Assembly: GCF_900089605.1 (NCBI RefSeq) | Contig: NZ_LT594324.1 | Coordinates: 1,736,001-1,800,000 of the forward strand | Reading direction: 5' to 3' | Origin: Micromonospora narathiwatensis | GTDB lineage: Bacteria > Actinomycetota > Actinomycetes > Mycobacteriales > Micromonosporaceae | Length of the DNA: 64,000 nt | In this document: positions 56,973-64,000 of the stretch, in pieces | How the letters are laid out: the number at the start of each line of letters is the position of its first letter | Position numbering within the stretch: position 1 is the stretch's first letter | Position numbers and translations under genes: made by a program | The notes under the pieces: model-generated | Database searches by the model: none | What the model was told of the DNA's origin: nothing | What the model saw: the letters and a program-made list of their open reading frames with translations, nothing else

Positions 56973-59564
56973 TCACGACCGCCGCGTTCCACCCGCGGCC
57001 GGCTCGTCGTCCCCGAGCGCCACCCGCAGCTTCCCGCACGCCTCCCGGTCCAGACCGTCGAGCCGGGCCAGCGCCTCCCGCCAGTGCCGGCGGGCCTCGG
57101 CCGGGCTCCCGAGGCGCTCGTACGCGTCGCCCAGCACCCGCAGGGCCAGGCCGATGCCACGCTGGTGCCGGTACCGCCGGCAGATCTCCAACGACTCGGC
57201 GGCCCGCGCGATCGCCGCCTCGTGACCGCCGGCCAGCAGCGACGTCTCGGCGAAATTGACAAGCGCCTGGGCGTGCCACAGCGGGTCCGTGCCGTCGGCG
57301 GCGATCGCCAGCCCCGCCTGGTGGTGCGCGACGGCCTGCCGGAACTCGCCCCGGCGCTGATGAACCAGCGCGAGGTTGTCGAGGACGCTCGCCTCCTTGT
57401 AACGGTCGCCGAGCTCGCGCCGGATCGCGAGGGCCGCCTCCAGATGCCGGAGCGCCCCGTCGAGGTCGCCCCTGTCGCGCAGCGCGTTGCCGAGGTTGTT
57501 GAGGCAGGCCGCCTCCCGCGTCCGATCGCCGAGCTCGCGCTGCACGGCGAGGTTCCGCTCCAGCAGCGGGACCGCCTCGTCGAGCCGGCCCTGCCGCAGC
57601 AGCGCCACCGCCACGATGTTCAACGCCAGCGCCGTGCCCGACCGGTCACCCGACCGCTGCGCCGCCTCGACCGCGAGCTGGCCGAACTGCTGCTGCTCCG
57701 CCGCGTACCCGGAGTAGTCGATGAACTTGACGACCACGAGGGCGAGGTGCTGTACAGCGGCCAGGGTCTGCCCGCTCGCCACCTGCTGCCGCGCGATCAT
57801 CAGCAGGTTGGTGTGCTCGCGTTCGAACCAGGCCCAGGCCTCCGCGGTGCCGGCCAGCGGTTGGCCCGGGTGCCCGGTGGGGTCGTCCAGGGCGGCGAAC
57901 GGCAGCTTCTCCTGTGGATAGAGCAGCCGCGCGGCAGAGGCGGTGGTGGCGAACAGCCACCCGGTCAGCCGGCTCAGCGCCGCCTCGCGGGCGGCGGCCT
58001 CGTCGACCTCCTGGGCCCGCTCGCGGGCGTAGAGCCGGACGATGTCGTGGAACCGGTACCGGCCGTCGCCGGTCGACTCGAGCAGGTGTGCGTCGACCAG
58101 CGCGTCAAGTGCCCGCTCGGCGACCGGCACCGGCAGGTCCGCGAGCGCCGCACAGCCGTACGCGGTGGCGTCGGCCCAGTCGGGCAGCGCCGCGAGCCGG
58201 AAGAGCCGGCCGCCGAGGCGGCGCTCGTCCTGCGGCGCGTCGCCGAACGCCTGGTAGCCGAGGTGCAGGCTGGCCCGTACGGAGAGGTCGCCGACCTCCA
58301 GCACGTCCAGCCGGCGTCCTTCGTCGTTCATCCGCTCGGCGAGCCCGCTGAGCGGCGCGTCGGGCCTGGCCGCGGCACGTGCCCCGATGATCCGCAACGC
58401 CAGGGGAAAGCCGTCACAGTGCCGGACGACCTGTGCCGCGGCCGCCGGCTCCGCGGCGACGCGTTGCGCGCCACCGAGCCGGCCGAACAGGGCGAGCGCC
58501 GCCTCGTCCGGCAGCGGGTCGAGCCGGAGCCGGACGGCGGCATCGAGATCGGCGAGCATCCACCGGCTGGTCACCACCGTCGCGCACCCCGGGCCACTGA
58601 CCAGGAGCGGGCGGACCTGCGCCGCGGAGGCGGCGTTGTCCAGGACGACGAGGACGCCGCGGTCGGCGGCCCAGGTGCGGAACAGGGCACTCGCCTCCTC
58701 CAGGGAGGCGGGCGCGGTCGGCACGCCCAGCGCGCGCAGGAACCGGGTCAGCACGTCCGCGGGCGCCGACGGCATGATCCCGGCGCTGGTCCCGTGCAGG
58801 TCGGCATAGAGGCAGCCGCCGTCGTACCGGGCCGCGACCTGGTGCGCGACGTGCAGCGCGAGCGCGGACTTGCCGACCCCGCCGGCGCCTGCGACGACGC
58901 AGACGGCGCCGTCGTGGGCGGTCGCGGCGATCAGGCGACCGGCTTCCGCGTCCCGTCCCAGGAGAAAGGGCGGTGCCGGCGGCAGTTGGAACGGCACGGG
59001 TGGTCGGCTGCCGTCGGCCGGTCCCGGCGCGGGGGACGGCCACGGCAGCGCGTGCGGCACGGCCCGCTCGCGCTCCGCGTCGGCCCCGGCGACGCGCGCC
59101 GGGCCGGTCCGGCCCGGGTCGCTCCGCGGCGTGCCGGTGCCGGGCACCAACCGCAGCACCGGGGAACCGCGGGGGGACTCCGCCGCCGGGTCCACGGGAT
59201 CGGGCGGGGCCGTGCTCCGGGTGGCGCCGCCGCGTCCGGCGTCGGTGGGCCGTCCCCGGGCGCCACGGCCCGTCGCCCGCGCGGCGGAGAGGCGCGCCCA
59301 CACCGCCAACCAGACCGACGAGCGGTCGTCCGGCACGTCGCACGCCCGCAGCAGCGCCACCACCAGATCGCGACGGGGGAGCGTCGACCGGCCCAGCATG
59401 GTGGCCAGGGTGCTGGCGGGCAGGAGGTCCCCGTTGCGCTGCGCCCGGCGAGCGATCGTACGGTAGGCGAGGCCGGACTGGTCGCGTAGCCGGCGCAGCA
59501 GCGCGACGTACTGCTCTGGGCAGGACGCGGTGGTGGGGTCGACACCGAAGTCGGGGGCCGTCAT
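56973..59564 (-). CDS. HTH / NB-ARC / TPR transcriptional regulator
   Basis: This is an 863-residue protein. The first ~75 residues carry an XRE-like HTH (PEQYVALLRRLRDQSGLAYRTIARRAQRNGDLLPASTLATMLGRS). A disordered Pro/Arg/Gly linker follows. An NB-ARC NTPase begins with the P-loop CVVAGAGGVGKSALALHVAHQVA (about residue 225) and the Walker B strand VLVVLDNAAS. A winged-helix region comes next, and from about residue 600 a series of TPRs (SGTALALNIVAVALLRQGRLDEAVPLLERNLAVQRELGDRTREAACLNNLGNALRDRGDLDGALRHL). This STAND architecture senses a ligand or peptide and switches on specialised-metabolite genes. Position next to a peptide gene and export and condensation genes suggests local control. 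Confidence 0.93.
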   Translation of the reverse strand: MTAPDFGVDPTTASCPEQYVALLRRLRDQSGLAYRTIARRAQRNGDLLPASTLATMLGRSTLPRRDLVVALLRACDVPDDRSSVWLAVWARLSAARATGRGARGRPTDAGRGGATRSTAPPDPVDPAAESPRGSPVLRLVPGTGTPRSDPGRTGPARVAGADAERERAVPHALPWPSPAPGPADGSRPPVPFQLPPAPPFLLGRDAEAGRLIAATAHDGAVCVVAGAGGVGKSALALHVAHQVAARYDGGCLYADLHGTSAGIMPSAPADVLTRFLRALGVPTAPASLEEASALFRTWAADRGVLVVLDNAASAAQVRPLLVSGPGCATVVTSRWMLADLDAAVRLRLDPLPDEAALALFGRLGGAQRVAAEPAAAAQVVRHCDGFPLALRIIGARAAARPDAPLSGLAERMNDEGRRLDVLEVGDLSVRASLHLGYQAFGDAPQDERRLGGRLFRLAALPDWADATAYGCAALADLPVPVAERALDALVDAHLLESTGDGRYRFHDIVRLYARERAQEVDEAAAREAALSRLTGWLFATTASAARLLYPQEKLPFAALDDPTGHPGQPLAGTAEAWAWFEREHTNLLMIARQQVASGQTLAAVQHLALVVVKFIDYSGYAAEQQQFGQLAVEAAQRSGDRSGTALALNIVAVALLRQGRLDEAVPLLERNLAVQRELGDRTREAACLNNLGNALRDRGDLDGALRHLEAALAIRRELGDRYKEASVLDNLALVHQRRGEFRQAVAHHQAGLAIAADGTDPLWHAQALVNFAETSLLAGGHEAAIARAAESLEICRRYRHQRGIGLALRVLGDAYERLGSPAEARRHWREALARLDGLDREACGKLRVALGDDEPAAGGTRRS

Positions 59565-59703
59565 GCGCCGTTCACCTCAGGAGTCACGTACCCGTTGACG
59601 GTGCTTCACCGAGGCAAGTATGTCAGCGCGCGACAAGGTGGCGAGGAAACAGCCGCTATGCGGGACGACCACAGTGGGCGGACGGCGGACCCGGAGCGCG
59701 GAC

Positions 59704-59733
59704 GGCCCCGCCCGCCGGACGGCGGGCGGGGCC
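59704..59733 (-). terminator. Strong terminator after the 12-codon peptide gene
   Basis: A perfect 13-base-pair stem GGCCCCGCCCGCC with its complement and a GGAC loop, 22 bases beyond the stop of the peptide frame. It separates the MFS-peptide transcript from the regulator gene downstream. Confidence 0.85.
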
Positions 59734-59754
59734 CGACACTGACGCCGGAGGCGG

Positions 59755-59793
59755 TCAGGTCCAGCTGATGCCACGCTTGCAGACGCCGCGCAT
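59755..59793 (-). CDS. 12-residue peptide MRGVCKRGISWT
   Basis: The ATG at 59793 is preceded by ACGGAGGGAG at a spacing of six, one of the strongest ribosome sites in this window. The frame ends in TGA at 59757-59755 and a very strong terminator starts 22 bases later. It begins 46 bases after the stop of an MFS exporter on the same strand and lies upstream of the NB-ARC/TPR regulator. The peptide has one Cys, one Trp and three basic residues. Short precursor genes of this size are known for biarylitide-type RiPPs, and short peptides also act as signals for TPR regulators. Neither role is shown here, and a chance frame cannot be excluded. Confidence 0.45.
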   Translation of the reverse strand: MRGVCKRGISWT

Positions 59794-59839
59794 GAGCTTC
59801 TCCCTCCGTTCGTGGGGGCCGGCCCGGCGCCCGCCCCGG

Positions 59840-61129
59840 TCACCCCAGGTTGGCCGCCCGGGACGGGGCGGCGGAACCCTCGGTGGCGGTCGAGGTCATT
59901 CGAAGGTGTTCGAGCGGCGCGGCGACCGCGCGTGCGCGGCGGTGCGGCCAGAGCGGTGCCAGCGCGAGCACCGCCACCGCTCCCAGCAGCCCGCTCACCC
60001 CGACCACCGTGGTCGCGGCCCACCGTTCGGCGGCCAGGCCCGCCAGAACCATCGCCCCGCCCTGGAGCCCGGCCAGGCCGGTGATGGCGACGCCGAACGC
60101 CCGCCCCCGGAATTCCGTCGGCACCGCCCGTCCGAACAGCGCGTTCAGCGGAATGGCGAAAGCGCTGCCGGCGCCGACCAGCACCAGCAGGCCCAGCACG
60201 ATCCACAGCGGAGGGCCGAACGCGACCACCGTCAGCAGCGCGGCGGAGAGCACCGCGAGCGGCAGGATGAGCCGGGGTCTGGTGCCCGGAGGGCACCAGC
60301 GGGTGAGGATCACCGCACCCGCGGCCGTACCCAGCGGCGCCGCTGCCAGCAGCAGTCCGACCGTCTCGGGTCCGCCGCCGTACTGCCGGGCCAGCGGCGC
60401 CATCAGCCCCTCGGCGGCGTAGGTGAAGGCGCTGGCCACCCAGAGGACGAGGACGTACGCGCGCAGCCGGCGGTCGGTGAACACGACCCGCAACCCGACG
60501 GAGGGGCCGCCCCGTGTCGGCCCCTCCGGACGGGTCGGGAATCCGCGGGGACGTACCCCGATCCCGATGAGCACCGCCGAGACCAGGAAGGTCGCCGCGT
60601 CGACCACCAGCGCGCCCCGCAGCGAGAACGCCGCGACCAGGCCGCCCCCGGCGGCGAAGCCGAGCACCTGGACGACCTGGGCGGTGGTGTTGTCCAGGCC
60701 GTTGGCCAACGGGTAGCGATCGCCGTCGAGCACCTCGGGCAGCAACGCCGCCCGCGCGGCCACGAACGGTGGCCGCAGCAGGTTCACCATGAACAGCAGC
60801 GCCACCAGAGCGGGAGCGGGGACGCCGGGCAGCGCCGCCAGGGGGATGAGCAACGCACGGGCCACGTCGCACCCGATCAGCACCCGCCGTCGTGGAAACC
60901 GGTCGGCCAGGCCGGACAGCAGCGGCCCGCCGGCCAGCCAGGCCAGGTACGAACTGGCGTAGCCCGCGGCGGCCAGCGCCGCCGACCCGGTGCCGGTGTA
61001 GACGAGATAGGCCACCGTGACGGCCGTGAGCTGGTCGCCGAGCAGGGACAACAGGTACGCCGTGAAGAGGTAGCGGTATTCGCGGACCGCGAACACCTCG
61101 GCGTACGTCGCGGCGCGCTCGGTCACCAC
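59840..61129 (-). CDS. MFS transporter (EntS/MFS_3 type)
   Basis: This is a 429-residue protein with twelve helices; GAGGAG precedes tandem GTG codons (61129 and 61126), and either can start. Motif A is present after TM2 (SGLADRFPRRRVLIGCD). NLLRPPFVAARAALLPEVL and AIPLNALFGRAVPTEFRGRAFGV are typical of the MFS_3 exporters that remove siderophores, macrolides and peptide products. The C-terminal ~40 residues are a soluble tail. It is divergent from the condensation-enzyme gene across a 193-base region with three phased repeats. It probably exports, or confers resistance to, the product of this locus. Confidence 0.9.
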   Translation of the reverse strand: MVTERAATYAEVFAVREYRYLFTAYLLSLLGDQLTAVTVAYLVYTGTGSAALAAAGYASSYLAWLAGGPLLSGLADRFPRRRVLIGCDVARALLIPLAALPGVPAPALVALLFMVNLLRPPFVAARAALLPEVLDGDRYPLANGLDNTTAQVVQVLGFAAGGGLVAAFSLRGALVVDAATFLVSAVLIGIGVRPRGFPTRPEGPTRGGPSVGLRVVFTDRRLRAYVLVLWVASAFTYAAEGLMAPLARQYGGGPETVGLLLAAAPLGTAAGAVILTRWCPPGTRPRLILPLAVLSAALLTVVAFGPPLWIVLGLLVLVGAGSAFAIPLNALFGRAVPTEFRGRAFGVAITGLAGLQGGAMVLAGLAAERWAATTVVGVSGLLGAVAVLALAPLWPHRRARAVAAPLEHLRMTSTATEGSAAPSRAANLG

Positions 61130-61192
61130 AGGTCTCCTCGATCGGGTGACTCCAGACCGTAACGGTCGGGGTGGCAGCGAAGGCGGCCTCAG

Positions 61193-61220
61193 CCGTTCGG
61201 GTCCGTTCGGCTCCGTTCGG
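61193..61220. repeat. Three phased direct repeats CCGTTCGG at 10-base intervals
   Basis: Copies at 61193-61200, 61203-61210 and 61213-61220 are identical 8-mers on one helical face. They lie between two divergent genes, 64 bases upstream of the MFS start and 103 bases upstream of the condensation-enzyme start. The arrangement resembles sites of cooperative activators such as SARPs, although those usually use 11-base phasing. Confidence 0.7.
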
Positions 61221-61322
61221 GAATGCGCGATCTCCTATGCCCGGGAAGGCGCCGGTCACCAGACTGGCCTGCGCACGGGTCGGTCCCACCCCGGTCGGCG
61301 ACACTCTCACCTGGAGGCTCCG

Positions 61323-62567
61323 TTGAGCACGTCCACGCCGCTGACGTTCGGCCAACTCGCCATCTGGCGGGACGTGGAATCCGTGCCCAGGGACCGGTGG
61401 CACGAGCCCAACCTCGCCCAGATCTGGGCCCTGCCCGCCGGGATCGGGTTGACCGCGGTCCGGGACGCGCTCGCCGCCCTGGTCCGTCGCCACGGCTCGT
61501 TGCGGACCACCTACGACCTCACCGATCCGGCCGCGCCCCGGCAGGTGACGCATCCGGCCCAGCGGCCGGACGTCACGGTCGAGCGGAGCGCCGATCCGCG
61601 GCTCGACCTCGACGCGGTCCGCGAGCAGTGGGCGCGGCAGCCGTTCAGCCTGGTCCGCGAGCCACCCTGGCGGGCCGCCATAGTCGCCACCGCGGACACC
61701 CCGACGCACCTGGTTCTGGTGCACCACCACATCGTCGGCGACGGCGCGGCCACGGCGATCCTCCGGCGGGACTTCGTCGCGGCGCTCGCCGGCACACTCG
61801 ACGACGCCGTCTCCGGACCGGCCACCATCTCGGCGTACGAGCAGTCGCCCGCCGGACGACAACGTGCCGCGGCGGCGCTCGACCACTGGGCGAAGCTGTT
61901 CACCGAGGTGCCGCCCCTGGCCCTCGGGCAGCCGCCGTTCGTGGAGGCCAGGCTGGCATCCAGGGACCTCACCCGGGCGGCGCGGCGGGTCTCGGCGCGG
62001 CTGCGCGTCTCCGTCGCCAACGTGGTGCTCGCCGCGTACTGCGCCGGCCTCTTCGCGCTCACCGACGACCACCGGTTGGCGGTCCGCGTGCTGTCGGCGA
62101 ATCGGTTCGACCCGTACCGGCGGGACGTCGTGACGTCGATGAACCAGTGGATCTCCACCCCGGTCGACCGGCCGTCCGGGCCCGACCTCGCCGAACTGGT
62201 CCGCGAGGTCGGCAAACGCACCCGGGTCGCGTACGCCCACGGCGTCTACGACGTGGACCGGATGTTCCGGCTGCTGGACGAGGCGGGCCACCGCCGGGCC
62301 GAGTACGACAGCACCTGGTCGTTCAACTTCATCCCGCGCGGCCCGGACGGTCCGGGGCAGGCGCACGCGGACGCCCCCGGCCCGCAGGACGAGACGGTGT
62401 CCTGGGCGGCGCCCTTCTCGTCCGTCGGGCCCCGCTACTACCTGCGCGTCGTCGAGGGCCCCGCGCTCACGTTCGAACTGCGGGTCCCGGTCGGCCGGTC
62501 GGCCGTCGCCGCGAAACTGCTCCGTCGGATGCACCAGGCTCTCCTCGACGCCGACCGTTCCGGCTGA
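61323..62567 (+). CDS. Stand-alone NRPS-type condensation-domain protein
   Basis: This is a 414-residue protein. The TTG at 61323 is chosen because TGGAGG lies six bases upstream. The condensation signature HHHIVGDG is at about residues 134-141, inside VLVHHHIVGDGAATAILRRD. LTFGQLAIWRDVE at the N-terminus and RVLSANRFDPYRRDVVTSMNQWI, WSFNFIPRG later match C-domain motifs. No adenylation or carrier domain is attached. Such free-standing C domains join amines, amino acids or acyl groups to carrier-bound or free partners. The following MFS gene begins 7 bases later and a further enzyme gene follows, so this is the first gene of a biosynthetic operon. Confidence 0.88.
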   Translation: MSTSTPLTFGQLAIWRDVESVPRDRWHEPNLAQIWALPAGIGLTAVRDALAALVRRHGSLRTTYDLTDPAAPRQVTHPAQRPDVTVERSADPRLDLDAVREQWARQPFSLVREPPWRAAIVATADTPTHLVLVHHHIVGDGAATAILRRDFVAALAGTLDDAVSGPATISAYEQSPAGRQRAAAALDHWAKLFTEVPPLALGQPPFVEARLASRDLTRAARRVSARLRVSVANVVLAAYCAGLFALTDDHRLAVRVLSANRFDPYRRDVVTSMNQWISTPVDRPSGPDLAELVREVGKRTRVAYAHGVYDVDRMFRLLDEAGHRRAEYDSTWSFNFIPRGPDGPGQAHADAPGPQDETVSWAAPFSSVGPRYYLRVVEGPALTFELRVPVGRSAVAAKLLRRMHQALLDADRSG

Positions 62568-62574
62568 GCGGACG

Positions 62575-63873
62575 ATGAGGTACCAGCGCGGCGAACTGTG
62601 GCGTCATTCCGACTTCCGCAAACTGTGGTTCGGCGAGAGCGTCTCGCTGATCGGCACCTACGCGACCCAGCTCGTGTTTCCCCTGGTGGCGGTGACGTAC
62701 CTGCACGCGTCACCCACCGAACTGGGCGTGGTGTCGGCCGCCCAGTTCGCGCCCGCCCTGCTGCTGACGCTCGTCGCCGGCCACTGGGCGGACCGGGTCG
62801 GCCACCGTCCCATGCTGGTCGGGTCCAACCTCGCCCGGATGGCCACGCTCGCCGCCGCCGTCGCGCTGCTGGAGACGGGCGGCCTGCGGGTGTGGAGCTG
62901 GTGCGTCGTCGCCTTCGTCCTGGGCACGTTCACCGCGGCGTTCGACGTGGCGTGGCACTCGTACCTGCCGGTCGTGGTGGAACGGCGGCACCTCGTCGAG
63001 GGCAACGCGAAGATGCAGGCCTCCTACTCGGTCGCGCAACTCGCGGGCGCCGGCCTGGGCGGGTGGTTGCTCAAGGTGCTCAGCCCGGCGGCCGCGTTCC
63101 TCCTCGACATCGCCTCGTACGCGTTCTCCGTCGTCGCCCTGCTCGCGATCCGGACGCGGGAACCCCGCCGGGCGAAGCCGCCCGGCACCGATGAGTCGAC
63201 GTCGCGGCGTCTGACACACGGCGTCCGGCTCCTCTGGCGAGACCGGGTGCTGCGCGCGTTGCTGCTGGAAGGAACGTGGTTCAACCTCTGCGAGCAGGCC
63301 CTGTTGACGCTGTTCATGATCTACGCGGTGCGGTTCCTCGACCTGGACGCCGGTCAGGTCGGCCTCTGCGTCGCGCTGGGCAGCATCGGCGCGGTCGCCG
63401 GATCCGTCGTCGCCGCCGACCTGGAACGGCGATGGGGAACCGCCAGGACGCTCGTGGTCGCCATCGGGCTCGCCTCGGGCAGCCCGGTCCTGGTGCCGCT
63501 GGCGAACGGCCCGCAGTTCGTGGCCGTCGCGCTCATCGTGCTGTCGTTCAACCTGTACGGGCTCGGCCTCACCGTCTTCAACGTCCACAACCTCAGTCAG
63601 CGGCAGGCCCGTACCGACCCGGCCGCCCTCGGTCGGGTGACAGCGGCGTTCAGCACCATCGCCCTCGGTGCCCTACCGCTCGGTGCCGTCGTCGGCGGCC
63701 TCCTCGGAGACCTGCTCGGCGTACGGCTGGGCCTCACCGTGGTGGCCGCGGCGTTCGTCGCCGGCTGGTTGCTGTTCGCGCTCACCCTGCCGCGGCTGTT
63801 CGACGCGCCATCGCCGGCACCGGCACCGGCCCCCGCCGCCCCGGCGACCGTCGCCGGCGAACCGCCGCCCTGA
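62575..63873 (+). CDS. MFS transporter (EntS/MFS_3 type)
   Basis: This is a 432-residue protein with twelve helices, starting 7 bases after the condensation gene. Segments WRHSDFRKLWFGESVSLIGTYATQLVFPLVAV, VAGHWADRVGHRPMLVGSNLARM (motif A) and AFDVAWHSYLPVVVERRHLVEGNAKMQASYSVAQLAG are characteristic of the MFS_3 family of small-molecule exporters. The C-terminus ends in an Ala/Pro-rich tail (APAPAPAAPATVAGEPPP). It is a second exporter in the same locus, distinct in sequence from the divergent one. It most likely exports the product of this operon. Confidence 0.9.
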   Translation: MRYQRGELWRHSDFRKLWFGESVSLIGTYATQLVFPLVAVTYLHASPTELGVVSAAQFAPALLLTLVAGHWADRVGHRPMLVGSNLARMATLAAAVALLETGGLRVWSWCVVAFVLGTFTAAFDVAWHSYLPVVVERRHLVEGNAKMQASYSVAQLAGAGLGGWLLKVLSPAAAFLLDIASYAFSVVALLAIRTREPRRAKPPGTDESTSRRLTHGVRLLWRDRVLRALLLEGTWFNLCEQALLTLFMIYAVRFLDLDAGQVGLCVALGSIGAVAGSVVAADLERRWGTARTLVVAIGLASGSPVLVPLANGPQFVAVALIVLSFNLYGLGLTVFNVHNLSQRQARTDPAALGRVTAAFSTIALGALPLGAVVGGLLGDLLGVRLGLTVVAAAFVAGWLLFALTLPRLFDAPSPAPAPAPAAPATVAGEPPP

Positions 63874-63899
63874 CCCGACCCATCCCCCAAGGAGAAGGA

Positions 63900-64000
63900 A
63901 TGCCCGATCAGCTCGCCGTTCCGTTGTCCCCGGCGCACCGGCTCCTGGCCTGGGTCGACGAGGTCGCCCCGGGCATGGTCTTCGGGCCACGCTTCGTCTG
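63900..64000 (+). CDS. Start of a further gene, possibly a second condensation-like enzyme (truncated by window)
   Basis: Only 33 codons are visible, from the ATG at 63900 with AAGGAG upstream. The product begins MPDQLAVPLSPAHRLLAWVD and continues EVAPGMVFGPRFV. The opening LSPAHRLLAWVDE recalls the first motif of condensation domains (LSxAQxxLW-like), which would fit beside the stand-alone C-domain gene. The visible piece is too short for a firm call. It lies 26 bases after the MFS stop and belongs to the same operon. Confidence 0.5.
   Translation, partial: MPDQLAVPLSPAHRLLAWVDEVAPGMVFGPRFV

Overview
This window comes from a high-GC Gram-positive actinomycete, most likely Micromonosporaceae (Micromonospora or a close relative). 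The evidence is very high GC with C/G-ending codons, frequent GTG starts, 4-base ATGA/GTGA cistron overlaps, actinobacterial-style secreted polysaccharidases carrying CBM2 or ricin-type modules, and a cobalamin-controlled class I ribonucleotide reductase. About fifty protein genes are supported. No rRNA, tRNA, insertion sequence or CRISPR array was seen.

Layout. (1) 1-4645, minus strand: a five-cistron operon joined throughout by 4-base overlaps. It runs from a 32-residue peptide through a GT2 glycosyltransferase, a secreted propeller-like protein and a FemAB/GNAT acyltransferase to a nucleotidyltransferase-kinase cut by the window edge. (2) 5245-7093: an ECF41 sigma factor divergent from its probable target, an NmrA-type epimerase, with matched promoters on both strands. 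(3) 7183-14360: an ArsB/NhaD permease and SmpB, plus a secreted degradation set of GH16 glucanase, GH5 mannanase, GH62 arabinofuranosidase and snapalysin. (4) 14983-23067: an eight-gene complex I-like operon (nuoA, a degenerate NuoB/D-like protein, nuoHJKLMN) with no visible FeS or NADH module. (5) 23321-26149: a secreted M36 metalloprotease.

(6) 26328-42959 is the most coherent system: a LacI regulator, araB-araD-araA, a sugar ABC importer (binding protein and two permeases, no ATPase), a cytoplasmic GH127 beta-L-arabinofuranosidase and a 1756-residue secreted protein that I interpret as a GH121-type beta-L-arabinobiosidase. It reads as a complete route from hydroxyproline-linked beta-L-arabinooligosaccharides of plant extensin-like glycoproteins to ribulose 5-phosphate derivatives. 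Related 14-base palindromes near TGTTAACGCTAACA lie at the LacI gene, araB, the large secreted gene and, 12 kb away, the GH62 gene, and so define a predicted arabinose regulon.

(7) 43050-49592: a LysE exporter, a thioesterase, nrdB-nrdA preceded by a cobalamin riboswitch and a phased pair of NrdR boxes, and a secreted M1 peptidase. (8) 49946-56832: a SnoaL-like protein divergent from an XRE regulator, a DksA-type zinc finger, a D-amino-acid-dehydrogenase-like oxidoreductase divergent from a PucR regulator, a DMT permease and a secreted trypsin. (9) 56973-64000: a probable specialised-metabolite locus. It has an HTH/NB-ARC/TPR regulator, a 12-codon peptide gene followed by a strong terminator, two MFS exporters, a stand-alone NRPS-type condensation enzyme, the start of a further gene, and three 10-base-phased direct repeats in the divergent promoter region. 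This and the 32-residue peptide operon are the best candidates for undescribed biology.
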